From NCBI GenBank assembly GCA_036939755.1, contig JALLAZ010000137.1:1-43234 (forward strand): DNA of 43,234 nucleotides. The letters run 5' to 3'. Origin of the DNA: Stephanodiscus triporus (Eukaryota > Bacillariophyta > Thalassiosirophyceae > Thalassiosirales > Thalassiosiraceae). The notes under the pieces are model-generated. The model saw only the letters and a list, made by a program, of their open reading frames with translations. It was not told the origin of the DNA and searched no databases. Both the position numbers and the translations under genes were made by a program. Numbering within the stretch: the first letter of the stretch is position 1; each line of letters opens with the position of its first letter. Of this stretch, positions 22,576 through 32,599 are shown in pieces.

Positions 22576-22882
22576 TGTCTTAATAGTGGTCTCGGGCGTC
22601 GGACGGAGGTCGTTATGTTTTATCTCGGCGTTCAGCGGGGTGAAAATAAGGGGGAGAAATAAATAGAGTGGGAGGAGTTGTTTTTTTATTGTTCCCACGT
22701 AGTAGAACCCACGCACGAGAGGAGCAAAATTTGGCGGGGACCGCGCCGCCATGTGAATGTTGTGCTGCGTCTCCGGCCGAGGCCACAAAGGCGTGGGGCG
22801 TCGCGTGGCACAAGTCCGACACATCCTATGTTCGACACATCGTGGATAGATCTTTCTTTCTAACGAAAAGTTCATCGGAGGA
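22576..22882. promoter_or_regulatory. Divergent promoter shared by the HDAC and lumen-protein genes
   Basis: 307 bases between two divergent start codons. AAATTTGGCGGGGA at 22727-22740 is E2F-like but imperfect. No other element was identified. Confidence 0.35.
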
Positions 22883-24058
22883 ATGATAATACCCGCGACC
22901 CTGTCGCTGGCGGCTTTCTTCGCACCGCGACTTATACGAGGAGTTCAATCCCTCTCCACGCATCAACACAAACTGAATCGTAGGGAATACCTCCATGCAC
23001 TTGGCAAGACCGTGGCCGTCGCCACTCCATTCCTCGTCCCGACGACCATCTCGAATGCCATCGAGGCAGCCGAGGACGAGCAACAGGGAATAGCGGCGAT
23101 CACCGACTCGCAAATCGGACGCGCCTTCCGCAAGTCCGTCGTCCGGGGCGCACAGGTGGCGGATAAGTTGGACGAGAAATGGGAGCGATTTTCCGATTCC
23201 TTGCGCGACAAGAGCAAATGCGACCCGAACACCGGGAGGCGCTTGTACGACAATGGAAAGCGCAAGGACGGAACTCCCATCGGCAGCCCGGGGTTGGGCG
23301 AGCTTTGTTCTCCGGAGCCTCTGCTGCCGTTGGATGTTGGGATGACGGAATTCATCCTCGATGCAGCCGTGAGGAGTGCCTTGATCGCCTCTGGAGACAG
23401 AGCACTTTCCAAAGCAGACAACCTGCGTTGGTCGATACAAGATGCGAAGGATTTAGTCCGGCCCGCATTTGAGCGAAGCATGCAAAATTCTATGAGCGAG
23501 GACGAACGGAACAGGGGACTATTGAAATTTAACTTATTCGCAACTCTTCGGGCAGTCGCTGACTTACTGAAGGGGGACAAATCATCCTGCAGGGCGTTTC
23601 AAGTCGCCTGGGGCAATGAGTTACTTTCCAAGTACGCACCGACAGCCAACCGCAAAGATTTTGTATCTCCATTTCCGAAAGGGGAAGACGAACTTCAAGA
23701 TGTCGAGTATGACAAATATGCTTTATTGGATGCTCTTGGGAAGATGACGGTGACGCTGAATCGGCTTAAGGCAGGGGGCCTCCTTGGATATTTCGAGGTG
23801 TCCATTCCATATGATGATTATGGGAGTGTAGTAACTGTGGCGTTGGATGATTATGCACCCATCGGCGCGGAAATACTGCTTTCGGAACAAAAGAACTTAT
23901 GCGAGGGTCCGATGCAAGCACTTGTTCGAGCCCTTTTCGATGAGGCGAAAATTAATTGCAGCTTGGACACATTCTACATAGATCCCTCCACTACAAGACA
24001 AGACGACTATAACCCAACGCAACTGTTGTTGTCATTGAATGGATTGAGAAGAATGTAA
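22883..24058 (+). CDS. Predicted thylakoid-lumen protein with Tat signal, unknown function
   Basis: No function recognised; 391 residues, one exon. The N-terminus carries three stacked targeting signals: a hydrophobic signal peptide with a plastid-import motif (AAFFAPRL, about 10-17), a basic transit-like stretch (LSTHQHKL), and a twin-arginine segment ([20 protein letters not shown]) ending near SNAIEA, where a lumenal processing site would fit. This is what a Tat-exported thylakoid lumen protein of a secondary plastid should look like. The mature part has two charged helical blocks, several Cys ([36 protein letters not shown]) that could form lumenal disulfides, and a C-terminal half with [18 protein letters not shown]. 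It is divergent from the HDAC gene. Confidence 0.65.
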   Translation: MIIPATLSLAAFFAPRLIRGVQSLSTHQHKLNRREYLHALGKTVAVATPFLVPTTISNAIEAAEDEQQGIAAITDSQIGRAFRKSVVRGAQVADKLDEKWERFSDSLRDKSKCDPNTGRRLYDNGKRKDGTPIGSPGLGELCSPEPLLPLDVGMTEFILDAAVRSALIASGDRALSKADNLRWSIQDAKDLVRPAFERSMQNSMSEDERNRGLLKFNLFATLRAVADLLKGDKSSCRAFQVAWGNELLSKYAPTANRKDFVSPFPKGEDELQDVEYDKYALLDALGKMTVTLNRLKAGGLLGYFEVSIPYDDYGSVVTVALDDYAPIGAEILLSEQKNLCEGPMQALVRALFDEAKINCSLDTFYIDPSTTRQDDYNPTQLLLSLNGLRRM

Positions 24059-24439
24059 ATCAACAGTGACTTATTTTCTTTTATCGTAGGCTAACCTATC
24101 TAAGTACACAATAAACCCACACAAACTTTAAGTGCAGGTAAGTAGGCCGATTCTTCACTTCCAGGCCACGAGGTCACGCCAAATATTTCACAGTTCGTTA
24201 TTCCAGGGGGTTAGGGTTTTTGTTTCTCAGAGGTCGAACACGTTCAATGTCATCATGGTCGCTTTGTTTTGCCCCCCACCTGATTGAAATTCTAATGCAT
24301 CATAACAGCAGTAAAGATGACGCAAGAAGGAATCCCAGTGAGTATCTAGAGTGCTCCTCTGTTTACTTAAAATTAAGATCTTTCTCCCAAAAGCTCGACG
24401 AATTCGCAATAAACCTTCCCAACGAAAAAAAAACGCGAC
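24059..24439. other. Convergent intergenic region
   Basis: 3' untranslated sequence of two convergent genes, with AATAAA-like signals near 24109 and 24410. No further feature seen. Confidence 0.4.
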
Positions 24440-25441
24440 TTATTTCTTCTCCTCTCCGACGCCCCCCGCGCCGACCGCTTTCTGCTTCTTCCTCTTCCTC
24501 TTCTTGCTCCCCCTCTCAAAAGCGCTCAGGCTCAAATTCGCCAGTCGATCGCTCTCCTCCTCAGCCTTCCTCCGTTCCTTCTCGGCCGGGGTCAGGTCGG
24601 CGTCCTCCGCCTTGATTGCCACCCCGGCGACGTGCGGCTGTAGCACCATATCCACCTGATCGTATCCTACCTCCTCGAACAACGGGGACCTCTCCTCCCC
24701 GTCAACGTCGTCGTCATCGTCGTCGTCTCCGGCGGCGTTCAGCTTTTCCAGACCCACCTTGATCTCCACCCCGCCGCGTTCGCTCAGACCCACCACGTAG
24801 TCGAGGTAGCTCTCCCCGTCGACGTCGGCCCCCTCGACGAAGAGGAACCTCCCCCCGGGTTTCAGCACCCGCCCGGCCTCGCGTATCGCGCGCCTCCAAT
24901 CCAGGCCGTTGTCGTTCATTCGCCTCGCGGCGAGGAGGGAAACGACCACGTCGACCGACGACGACGCAGTTTCCACGAGGTCGTCGGCGGACTGGGAGGA
25001 GTATGCGACGGTCACTCCCGATTTTCGACGTTCGGCCATCTGCCTCAGCTGTCGCTCGCAGCTAACTGTCAATCCTCCCCCCTCCGGACCGTCCCTTGTC
25101 TCCGCCGAGCTTGTGATGATCTCCCTCACTGTCCTGGGCACAAAATTCACGAGCCTGCCGTCCTCGGTGCCAAGTTGAAGCACCCTGTCCGCGTCCTTGG
25201 GGATTTGATTCGACACGAGCGACGCCGAGACCCACTCCGTGCGGAGGTAGGTCAGGGGATCCACGTACGACGACGACGACGAGGTGGTGGTGGATGACGA
25301 TGCGGCGGAGTCATCGGAGTTCGCCGATCTCCTCGTGCCGCTCGCAGCGGGGAGGGGAGGGACGAACGCTACGACGACGATCGCGCCGCCAGAAAACGAC
25401 GCGAGGGCGAGGAGGGCGAGGAGGACGATGTTCATCATCAT
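24440..25441 (-). CDS. Plastid-targeted class I SAM methyltransferase-like protein
   Basis: Protein of 333 residues, one exon. The N-terminus MMMNIVLLALLALASFSGGAI is a signal peptide and is followed by VVVAFVPPLP, the AFVP plastid-import motif of diatoms, then a Ser/Thr-rich transit-like stretch. The body is a methyltransferase fold of the type 11 kind: VLQLGTEDGRLVNFVP stands where motif I (usually DxGxGxG) should be, SVDVVVSLLAARRM is the post-motif II strand, and EAGRVLKPGGRFLFVEG is the very typical motif III region. Motif I is degenerate, so SAM binding is uncertain. An Asp run (about 241-248) and a Lys/Arg-rich tail flank a conserved-looking VGYDQVDMVLQPHVAGVAIK. The substrate is unknown. 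Confidence 0.7.
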   Translation of the reverse strand: MMMNIVLLALLALASFSGGAIVVVAFVPPLPAASGTRRSANSDDSAASSSTTTSSSSSYVDPLTYLRTEWVSASLVSNQIPKDADRVLQLGTEDGRLVNFVPRTVREIITSSAETRDGPEGGGLTVSCERQLRQMAERRKSGVTVAYSSQSADDLVETASSSVDVVVSLLAARRMNDNGLDWRRAIREAGRVLKPGGRFLFVEGADVDGESYLDYVVGLSERGGVEIKVGLEKLNAAGDDDDDDDVDGEERSPLFEEVGYDQVDMVLQPHVAGVAIKAEDADLTPAEKERRKAEEESDRLANLSLSAFERGSKKRKRKKQKAVGAGGVGEEKK

Positions 25442-25900
25442 CTCGTCCTAGAGTATCATCTAGAGTGCGTAGTATGTTTTGTGTGGCTTATTTTCTTCCC
25501 GCCCATTTCCACCCCCGTACTACCTAGTCTAGGTCTGTCCTTGGTAAGATCTGGGGGGTCCTGTCGGATATTTCCGCATCCGATAAGTATTAGCTGCGAC
25601 AGACCGTCCCCCAACAACATATTATTATTGAGGAGAGGAAAACTTCGCAGCGAATCGACACGTATCTCCAACCCTGCCAAAAAAATGCCGGGTAGAGTAG
25701 GTACCATTATAAGGTTGGAGTTTTTGTTTTTAGGTTAGACTTAAATGTGGTATTGTCCAATTTTCCTTTTTAGTGGCTCTATGGATAGATCTCACCTCGG
25801 GGATCATCAGAAAAATTTCACTTTTTCAAAATTTCCAAAAATTGACTAAGTTATGGTCAGTCAAGTTTGAGTCTTGGCTGGGAGCTCGAGAAGTGGTGTA
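25442..25900. other. Intergenic region before the transposon
   Basis: Promoter and leader of the methyltransferase gene (right to left) and AT-rich sequence up to the transposon's TA target site at 25899-25900. A short inverted repeat, ACCTAG/CTAGGT, is present near 25520. No gene recognised. Confidence 0.4.
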
Positions 25901-26086
25901 CCATTTTTAGAAATAACAAGTCGTTTTTTCCCTTCGTGGCCCATTTCACTATGTTACGCCAAGTTATGCATGTCACACCAACCCAAAAAGTATGTCATAT
26001 TGCTCCTCTTGATCTCCTCTTTCCAATGATGTGTAATACTTAATATTAATCCCACTATTAATATTTAGAAAAATTGATTCTGTGTC

Positions 26087-28957
26087 TCACAATATTTTGA
26101 CGAACACCTCATACTTCCCAAGATTTGTGTCCAACTCTCTCTCCAATGCTCGAACATAATCAGTCTTGCGGAGTTTGGAGCCATTAAGACTAATGTTGTA
26201 AACTCTGTATAGGATTGCTTCTATCTCAGGCACCGTGAGTGAAGCAACTTTTTGTTTGCATTTCCCTATCTTCTTCCCTGCTTCAGGAGCTCTCTCCTCT
26301 TGTTTTTGCATGCTATCTCTCTCTTTGTTTGTCTTATCGGCTTTCTCTCTCCTGACAATCTCAGCCATTGACTCTACAAAAACCAGATTCTCTCTCATCC
26401 GAGCCATGTTTGTTTCATCATTAACAACTGCACATTGTTCAACTATATTACCTATGTTGTTCAGTTTTCTCTTTGCACACTTTCATATTGCTCTCTTTCC
26501 AAATGAATCATGTAACATGTTTGCACGTCTAAGCTCTGATTGCGTTGGCTGGATGCATTTGAGAGCATCAGATGAGATTTCCACGTTAAGCTCGGTAGAT
26601 GGTATAATGTTCACATGTTGACTGCCCATCCTCATCTATACCATATGTTGGAAAAGATCCATCCTGGTCAGATTGGGTCTGCCATCGGCTTCTTTTGGAA
26701 TCATCTGGAATGTGTCTAACCCATCGTTTTGCTTCGTTGCATGATAATTGTTATCAGGGACTTGTGTATCATTGGTAATTGTTAAACAAGAGGCATCGTA
26801 ATCCAACGTCTCTGGATGCTCTCTAGAAACAAAAGCACACACACGCACGTCGGCTATATGGCTTCTAAGGAGGTTGCATTCAAAACGAAGCATGTTGATG
26901 CACTCTGCTGAGTACTTTTCACCGTGGCTGTCAATAACTGTCATCACAACTCTCCTCTCACCTGGTGTCATCTAATGCCAAAACGGCAGAAGCAAAGCAA
27001 ATTTTTGCTGTGGTGTTATGTCGACTGATTCTTCTTTGAATAATTCCTCTGTGTGAATATAGTTCATAATTTTGTTGCACCATTCTTGGAAGGGCAGTCG
27101 AGTGGTTGGATCAAGATTGACTCGGCGGAATGAAACAACCCAAGTTGCTGGCTGTAACTGTCAAACAAGACGCATCCCACATTGAACGAGCTCATATTGA
27201 TCAAGCTGTGTTTTACCCGTCTTAAATTTCATTATCTTCCGTTGGTCATGAAGTGACTGTGCAGCATTCTTTTTGTCCATCTTTGCTGTTTGTTGGTCGT
27301 AACCTTGATTGACGTGAGAGGTGTTGGATTCCTCTTTCAGTGATCGAATTTTGTTGCAAGCACGTAACTCGTGGGCAGCCAACACATTCTCATGAGACTT
27401 GAAACCATCGAGCAACTCCAACATTAACCAGTCCTTGTTTTCAGCAATATATGGAAGACTGCGATATCCTTTCACAATGGCCTTTGAAGCTTCTAACCAC
27501 GCATCATCCGTCATATATGCATTTTTGGTCATAATAATTGTTGATCCCTCAGCCATTCCATGTCGCTTCAAAAATTTGTCATCATATATGCTCCTACGCT
27601 TTGTGCCCTTCAATACAAAAATGGTAGGACCAGTGGTGCCTGCAACTGTCCCCGTGCGCACCATGGTGATGGAAATGCGAGAATCCTGGAGAATCTTCTC
27701 ATGCTTCTTCTTATCAGCACTACCAACGATGTGCGCATTTCCATGGAAGTCGGACATGATGCACATTTCATCAAGTCCAACAATGAAGTGACTCATGACT
27801 TCACCAAATGTCTTTCCGCTCTTTTTGCACAAGCCAATATTGATCGTACGGAGATTGTCATACTCAGCGTCGACAAGACGGTGCCATCGATATTGTTGAG
27901 CGATGTTGATGTTTGTTCGATCACTTGTAGTTGCCTGTGGCATTTGTAGTGTAGCTTTCAGTATCTTCTTCTCTGAATTTACAGGGAGAACGCGCCTTTG
28001 CAGCTGACGTGTTGCTGCTCTCAAGTCAATATCCTTTTTTGAAACATCCACGATGATATCCTTTGCCTCCTTTCTCGATAAACCATCATTAGCACGGTCT
28101 TGCCTGGCAAATACATGACCCAGGAAAAGAACTTCTTCATCAGTTAAAAGTTTTTCCTTTCCACGGCAGCCATCACCAAGATGAATTCGCTTTGACACGT
28201 CCGGATGGATGTATCTGTACAAAGACATTGAGGGAATGCCACAGACATTTGCATATGTTTTATAGTCCGTTATTCTTTCACCATTATCATCAAATCTGTC
28301 CACACCGTCATTGAGCCAGTGATCAATTGCCCTTAACATCTTGTCACGATGGGGACCAGGCTTCCCCCAATTGATTCTCTTCTGCATTGCCCCCGGAGCC
28401 GGAGGAACAGGTGGATTAATCTCAGGTTCAGCAGTGACCAACTCCTCAGGTGGGCGCTTCCTCATTTCAATTGGAATATCAATAGGCGAATCTGCAATTG
28501 CATGGTTGTTTTTCTGTTTCCGTTTTTTGGGTCGTCCTCTTGGCTTCAATGCCTTAGTTGCCTTGAAATAATCAGTAATTGTTGTCTTTGGCTTCTTCGT
28601 TCGACTCTTACTTTTACTGATGCTGTCGGTGGCTCGAGATGGAGATGGAGTAATTGGGAATGCTGCAATATCACTAGCATGGCCGCTGCCATTAGATGAT
28701 TGATGCAAGCTTACTTCCTCCCCCCCCTTGTATTCCCCCGTCTTCTCCCCCCATACATCCATCTCGGTCATCATCTCGATGTCGCCGCTCATGAGGGTTG
28801 CGTCCTCGTACTCCCCCTCATATTTCCCCGTCTTCTCCCCCCCAACATCCATCTCGGTCATCATCTCCATGTTGCCGCTCGTATCCTCCCCCTTGTATTC
28901 CCCCGTCTTTTCCCACCCAACCTTTATCTCAGTATTTGTCTCGATGTCTCCGCTCAC
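26087..28957 (-). pseudogene. pogo/CENP-B-type DDE transposase, interrupted
   Basis: Transposase open from 28957 to 27161 and continuing in the same frame past TGA (27161-27163) and a TAG near 26972. A further coiled segment lies at 26087-26407. Order from the N-terminus: acidic tandem repeats, a PCNA-box-like TTITDYFK (about residues 125-132), an AT-hook KPRGRPKKRK, a helix-turn-helix region (YANVCGIPSMSLYRYI), a second helical domain (LLTDEEVLFLGHVFARQDRA), then the DDE domain. Candidate catalytic acids are in VGLDEMCIMSDF, MLELLDGFKSH and HVNQGYDQ. These are the placements seen in the CENP-B/pogo DDE_1 fold. The stops suggest an inactive copy, though unrecognised introns could remove them. 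Confidence 0.7.
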
Positions 28958-29035
28958 AAGGATTATGTCCTCCTCCCCCTCCTATTCCCCCGTCTTCTCG
29001 CCCCCAACCTCCATCTTGGTCGTTGTCTCGACGCG
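28706..29035 (-). repeat. Tandem repeats of about 80-87 bases at the transposase N-terminus
   Basis: At least four imperfect units. Each encodes a SGDIE-MMTEMDV-GEKTGEYKG-like peptide of 26-29 residues. The unit upstream of 28957 continues the same frame but contains TAG. On the plus strand the units read as pyrimidine-rich blocks beginning TATTCCCCCGTCTTC. Confidence 0.75.
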
Positions 29036-29452
29036 CGCGCCGCAGCACCTGCACCGGTACGAGAATTAATTTAAATAAACAGAACGTGAGAACACAGCCG
29101 AATTATGCACCGCCGCAAGCGCGCGACAATCAGCTACACGTGGGTTTGATCGGCGATCCGATCCGACCATTATTCGCGGAGATATGGATTCTTTACCTAT
29201 TGATCGGCCTGGGGGGGGGAAGCCGCACTGCTCTTTGTGGCGCTGTGGTTGTGGCTCGCGCGCGTTAAAAACAAAAAAATCGAAAAAACCCGAGGGGTGG
29301 CCCCAGTTCCGAGAAAACGGTAATAGTAAGGTGTACCTATCTACTTAGCATCTACTTTACGTACTACTCTATGTACGATGAGTTGCCACGTGGAATCCCT
29401 TTTGGGTTCCGAGCATGTGTTTCTTAAAATGGTCATTTCTTAAAATGGTACC

Positions 29453-29473
29453 TACTCTACATATCGTAGAGTA
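29453..29473. repeat. 8-base inverted repeat upstream of RPB8
   Basis: TACTCTAC (29453-29460) and GTAGAGTA (29466-29473) are exact reverse complements with a 5-base gap, 30 bases before the RPB8 start codon. It resembles in position and TAC/GTA composition the hairpin before EXO84. Confidence 0.5.
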
Positions 29474-29503
29474 ATACTCCTATCATCAAAACAATAAATA
29501 ATC

Positions 29504-29965
29504 ATGGCCACCGCAACTTCCGCCCGCGTCACGCTCTTCGAAGACATCTTCTCGATAACCTCTCTCAACCCCGAGGGCAAGAAATTCGAGCGCGTGAATC
29601 GCCTAGCCGCCACCGGCACCACCTTCGAATGCGACCTCCTACTCGATTACAATTGTCAGATATACACGCTCCTCGAGGGCGAGAAGATGACACTAGTGCT
29701 GGCTTCGACCCTCAACCTCGACGGGAGTCCGGACGATCACACGAGTTACAATCCCGCCACGTCGCATAGGGCCGATAGGACGCTGGCGGACAATTACGAG
29801 TACGTGATGCACGGGAGGGTCTTCGACGTGTCGTACGGGAAGGACGGGGTCGTCGAGATCGCGATCAGCTTCGGCGGGTTGCTCTGCAGGCTATCGGGGG
29901 ATCAGAGGCATTTGAGCAGCATACTGCCAGATATGAGGCTGTACCTTTTGGTGAAGAAGGATTAA
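29504..29965 (+). CDS. RPB8: RNA polymerase subunit RPB8 (RPABC3), shared by Pol I, II and III
   Basis: Complete 153-residue orthologue of the small shared subunit of the three nuclear RNA polymerases, an OB-fold protein that sits on the largest subunit. Recognisable from LFEDIFSITSLNPEGKKFER, RLAATGTTFECDLLLDYNCQ, KMTLVLASTLNLDG, YEYVMHGRVFDV and the C-terminal FGGLLCRLSGDQRHLSSI. The length is close to the usual 145-150. The ATG sits in AATCATGGCC, a good context. A transposon ends 55 bases upstream, so the promoter or 5' leader overlaps or abuts it. A purine-rich tract follows the stop. Confidence 0.95.
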   Translation: MATATSARVTLFEDIFSITSLNPEGKKFERVNRLAATGTTFECDLLLDYNCQIYTLLEGEKMTLVLASTLNLDGSPDDHTSYNPATSHRADRTLADNYEYVMHGRVFDVSYGKDGVVEIAISFGGLLCRLSGDQRHLSSILPDMRLYLLVKKD

Positions 29966-30711
29966 AGGATTGGGTGGGAGGGGGGGTAGGATATTATTTA
30001 TAGATGAATTATGATGGCGATTGGATCGTGGAAGTAGATGATACCTGTGTCGTTGATTGACGACCATGTCACCATGCATAAAATCAAGCAACGAGAGAAT
30101 TTCATGTGCCTTCCATTGCTCATTATATTTAATCAGTAACAAATCTCGCTTGATGTTTGTCTGCATTTTTGTCCAATATTCACTGTAGTTTAACGATCAA
30201 GTAGAAGCTATCTCAGTGATGGTTGACAGCGCACATTTTTCAAATCAAATATTGTAAGAGAAGTAATTAGGGTTTGTTGTGTCCAGATTTACTCTATCAC
30301 CGAGTGCAATTGAACTTATGCGAGGTGTCTCTTACTTAGAGCACAGCCCTCCTTCTCTCAAATCTCAAATAACAACTTGACCTTGTTATCACTAGTGCAT
30401 TTCTTTTCTCCGCAATGACACATGTACTACTATCCTCCCTGCTCCCCTCAGCAAATTTCGTAAGCATCTGAGCCAATGATGTAACATTCCCAAGGGAGTA
30501 ACAAATGTGGTGAAGAGGAGAGTGATACTATCATGATAAAGGCACCCGTGAGCGGGGCTAAACTTGATCTGGATCTCCTAGCATTATCTCACTCAGTTAT
30601 ACTATGACCACTATATAATAGTAGGCACACAACTATCATCACAACAATTTTGTGAAGATTGTGGGTCAGTAAAGTGGGGTCAACTCACCCCCAACACAAA
30701 CATAACCCAAG
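29966..30711. other. Intergenic region between RPB8 and the LTR element
   Basis: Mostly AT-rich sequence without a supported coding frame, tRNA or repeat. It ends in CCAAG (30707-30711), the left copy of the retrotransposon's target duplication. Confidence 0.5.
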
Positions 30712-30980
30712 TGTTGGAATTCTCCCAAAGGGTACATGTGTAATGTATCCTAGCCCCTAGTCCCTAAAGAACAGAGTGCCAAGTCATGCATACAGATAAC
30801 TACGATACCTGATTACTACAAAACTTCATATGTTGTTCCTACATATGTTAGTACCCATAGCATAGTCAAGAGTGCAGCATATGCATTCTCGCCTGCATGG
30901 ATGCTATTGCCAATAATACTTAGAACAACCTTTTGTCTAATCTCAATGGCACTATTGTTGCCATCGTTGCACTCTCAACA
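30712..30980 (+). repeat. 5' LTR of the copia-type element
   Basis: Starts TGTTGGAATTCTCCC and ends CACTCTCAACA. The internal segments AACAGAGTGCCAAGTCATGC and AGTCAAGAGTGCAGCATATG are shared exactly with the 3' LTR. Confidence 0.9.
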
Positions 30981-31096
30981 GTTCTAAGTATCCCTATAAC
31001 TAGACATCAACACACGCCTCAGCATGTGTGCTTCTTCCCTCAGAAACAGCCTACCTGTATCTGCCATTGCTCCACCATAACGAGCAAACATCAAAA

Positions 31097-32200
31097 ATGG
31101 ACGTCACCATCACCTATGATGAAGTGTATGCCCTTGTTGGGGTAAATATCTCTTTCTTGGAACCATACCCTAATTTCGAACGTATTTGGAAATTGTGCCG
31201 CCATTTCGAAAATGCCTTACAATGCCTCCAATGTCCCCAGAGTGTCCAACACAGCTGGTATGGATGGGGATGGTGCAAAATATGTATGCTCTCCTCACCG
31301 ATACACCTTTCCATCTCCCTGTGAATCGGGGTGATACGCCGAGCTATGTCCGTGCCGTCCTCGCGGGTGAACAAATCGACAGCTCCCCACTAACGTGCAC
31401 CGAGCAAGTGACAATCAACACAATCTTCAGTCACCGCAAGCATTGCTAGCTCTTGATGCAAAACATCAAACGGGCATGTTTTACTGCCCTTGATTTGAGC
31501 GTCAATGCCATGTTCAAGCTATCCAACCAGCCAGGCTTGCATGGTTGGCATGCGGGCATGGTAACGGTCCTAATTCTTGATCAACTTAGTTTGGTATCTT
31601 CCGCAGTCCCTACTCTGCCGGGGTTGTCTTTCAATGCCAGTGATGTGGGACAAGGCCGCTGCCGCGGTGGTGGACGTGGAGCTGCCCCCCCCCCTATGTC
31701 CAGGCCCCAATGGCACCAGCACAAGGTATCGGGATGACTGATCAAAATGGGTATGGCAAACGTGGGCATTGACATGGGTGTGGCCGCGACAGTCATACCC
31801 AACAGACCCAGTTCCCTCCAGGTGTTTTTTGCTCCCCCAGGTGGAATGTTCCCACCTGGTTACGCAATTGCTCCCCCTGCGCTCGCTGGTGGTAACATGT
31901 ATGGATATGTCCCTCAAGGAGACATGGGGAGCATGCAGGCAGCCCCTAATTCATATGTTGTAAAAAGGTTTACCAACTGGAATGTGTGCTACTTGCGTGG
32001 TTTGAAATCCGGATGGACACGCAAGCATGTCGTGCCCAACTCAATGCAAACCCGGCCATGACGTGTACTTCATGCAACAAAATACGCAGCAGTACATCGA
32101 TGCCGCCCGCAACTGCAGGACTCATAACTGCCACAAGATGCAATTTCTGGCCATGTGTTTGTTAGGGGCGGTGAACACAAATGTAAAAATAAATCAATTT
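31097..32200 (+). pseudogene. gag remnant
   Basis: Broken frames encode a gag-like sequence, including TITYDEVYALVG near 31100 and, near 31970-32130, NWNVCY followed in other frames by QNTQQYIDAA. In related elements this region carries a zinc knuckle; here the Cys/His spacing is lost. Identification rests on position and on family-like phrases. Confidence 0.55.
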
Positions 32201-32229
32201 TATGTCACTGATGATTCGTCATACCTCAC

Positions 32230-32583
32230 CCAAATTTGTTTGTCGGCAATATACATCCAGACAACGATGTCAACACTGATGTTGATTCAAACGTTTCCCC
32301 TCAAGTTTTGTTTACCCCACCAGATACCCTTGAATTTGCACACACCACAATGCCCATGCCTCCACGAGTGGTGATTGCAGACTCTGGAGCCATGCAAATC
32401 TTCATCATGGAAGGGACACTTGTCAAGAATAAACACATCACAACTTACCCCCTCAAGGTTGCCCTTGCCAACAGACGCCAAGTCATGTCCACTCACATGT
32501 GCAATGTGGACATCCCAGGTCTCCCAATGCCTTTGGTTGGACACATCATACCCAACCTCTCCATTGCTTTGCTATTAACAGTA
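32230..32583 (+). pseudogene. Retroelement aspartic protease remnant
   Basis: Frame 32236-32586 encodes VVIADSGAMQIFIMEGT, the DSG active site in the usual context, then TTYPLKVALANRRQVMSTHM and GLPMPLVGHIIPNLSIALL. The domain is nearly intact but the frame closes directly after it, before the integrase part. Confidence 0.75.
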
Positions 32584-32599
32584 TAAAATTTTCCCATCA

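Larger units (their letters stand above)
25901..29448. mobile_element. pogo/CENP-B-like DNA transposon with terminal inverted repeats
   Basis: Left end CCATTTTTAGAAATAAC (25901-25917) and right end GTCATTTCTTAAAATGG (29432-29448) are inverted copies with 2 mismatches in 17. Both are flanked by TA (25899-25900 and 29449-29450), the target duplication of Tc1/mariner/pogo elements. At the right end the inner 14 bases occur twice in tandem (29420-29448). The element is 3548 bases and contains a DDE-type transposase gene on the minus strand that is interrupted by stops. It lies between the methyltransferase and RPB8 genes. Confidence 0.75.

Noticed and set aside
22576..22875. 100-residue N-terminal extension of the histone deacetylase
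   Set aside because: HDAC similarity begins shortly after the Met at 22575; the extension is open by chance and would run to within 8 bases of the divergent gene's start codon.
28706..29035. CRISPR-like array
   Set aside because: The repeats are contiguous, degenerate and coding, with no spacers, and the genome is eukaryotic.
28700..29268. Pro/Ser-rich plus-strand frames
   Set aside because: They are antisense to the acidic tandem repeats of the transposase and only reflect the pyrimidine-rich repeat.
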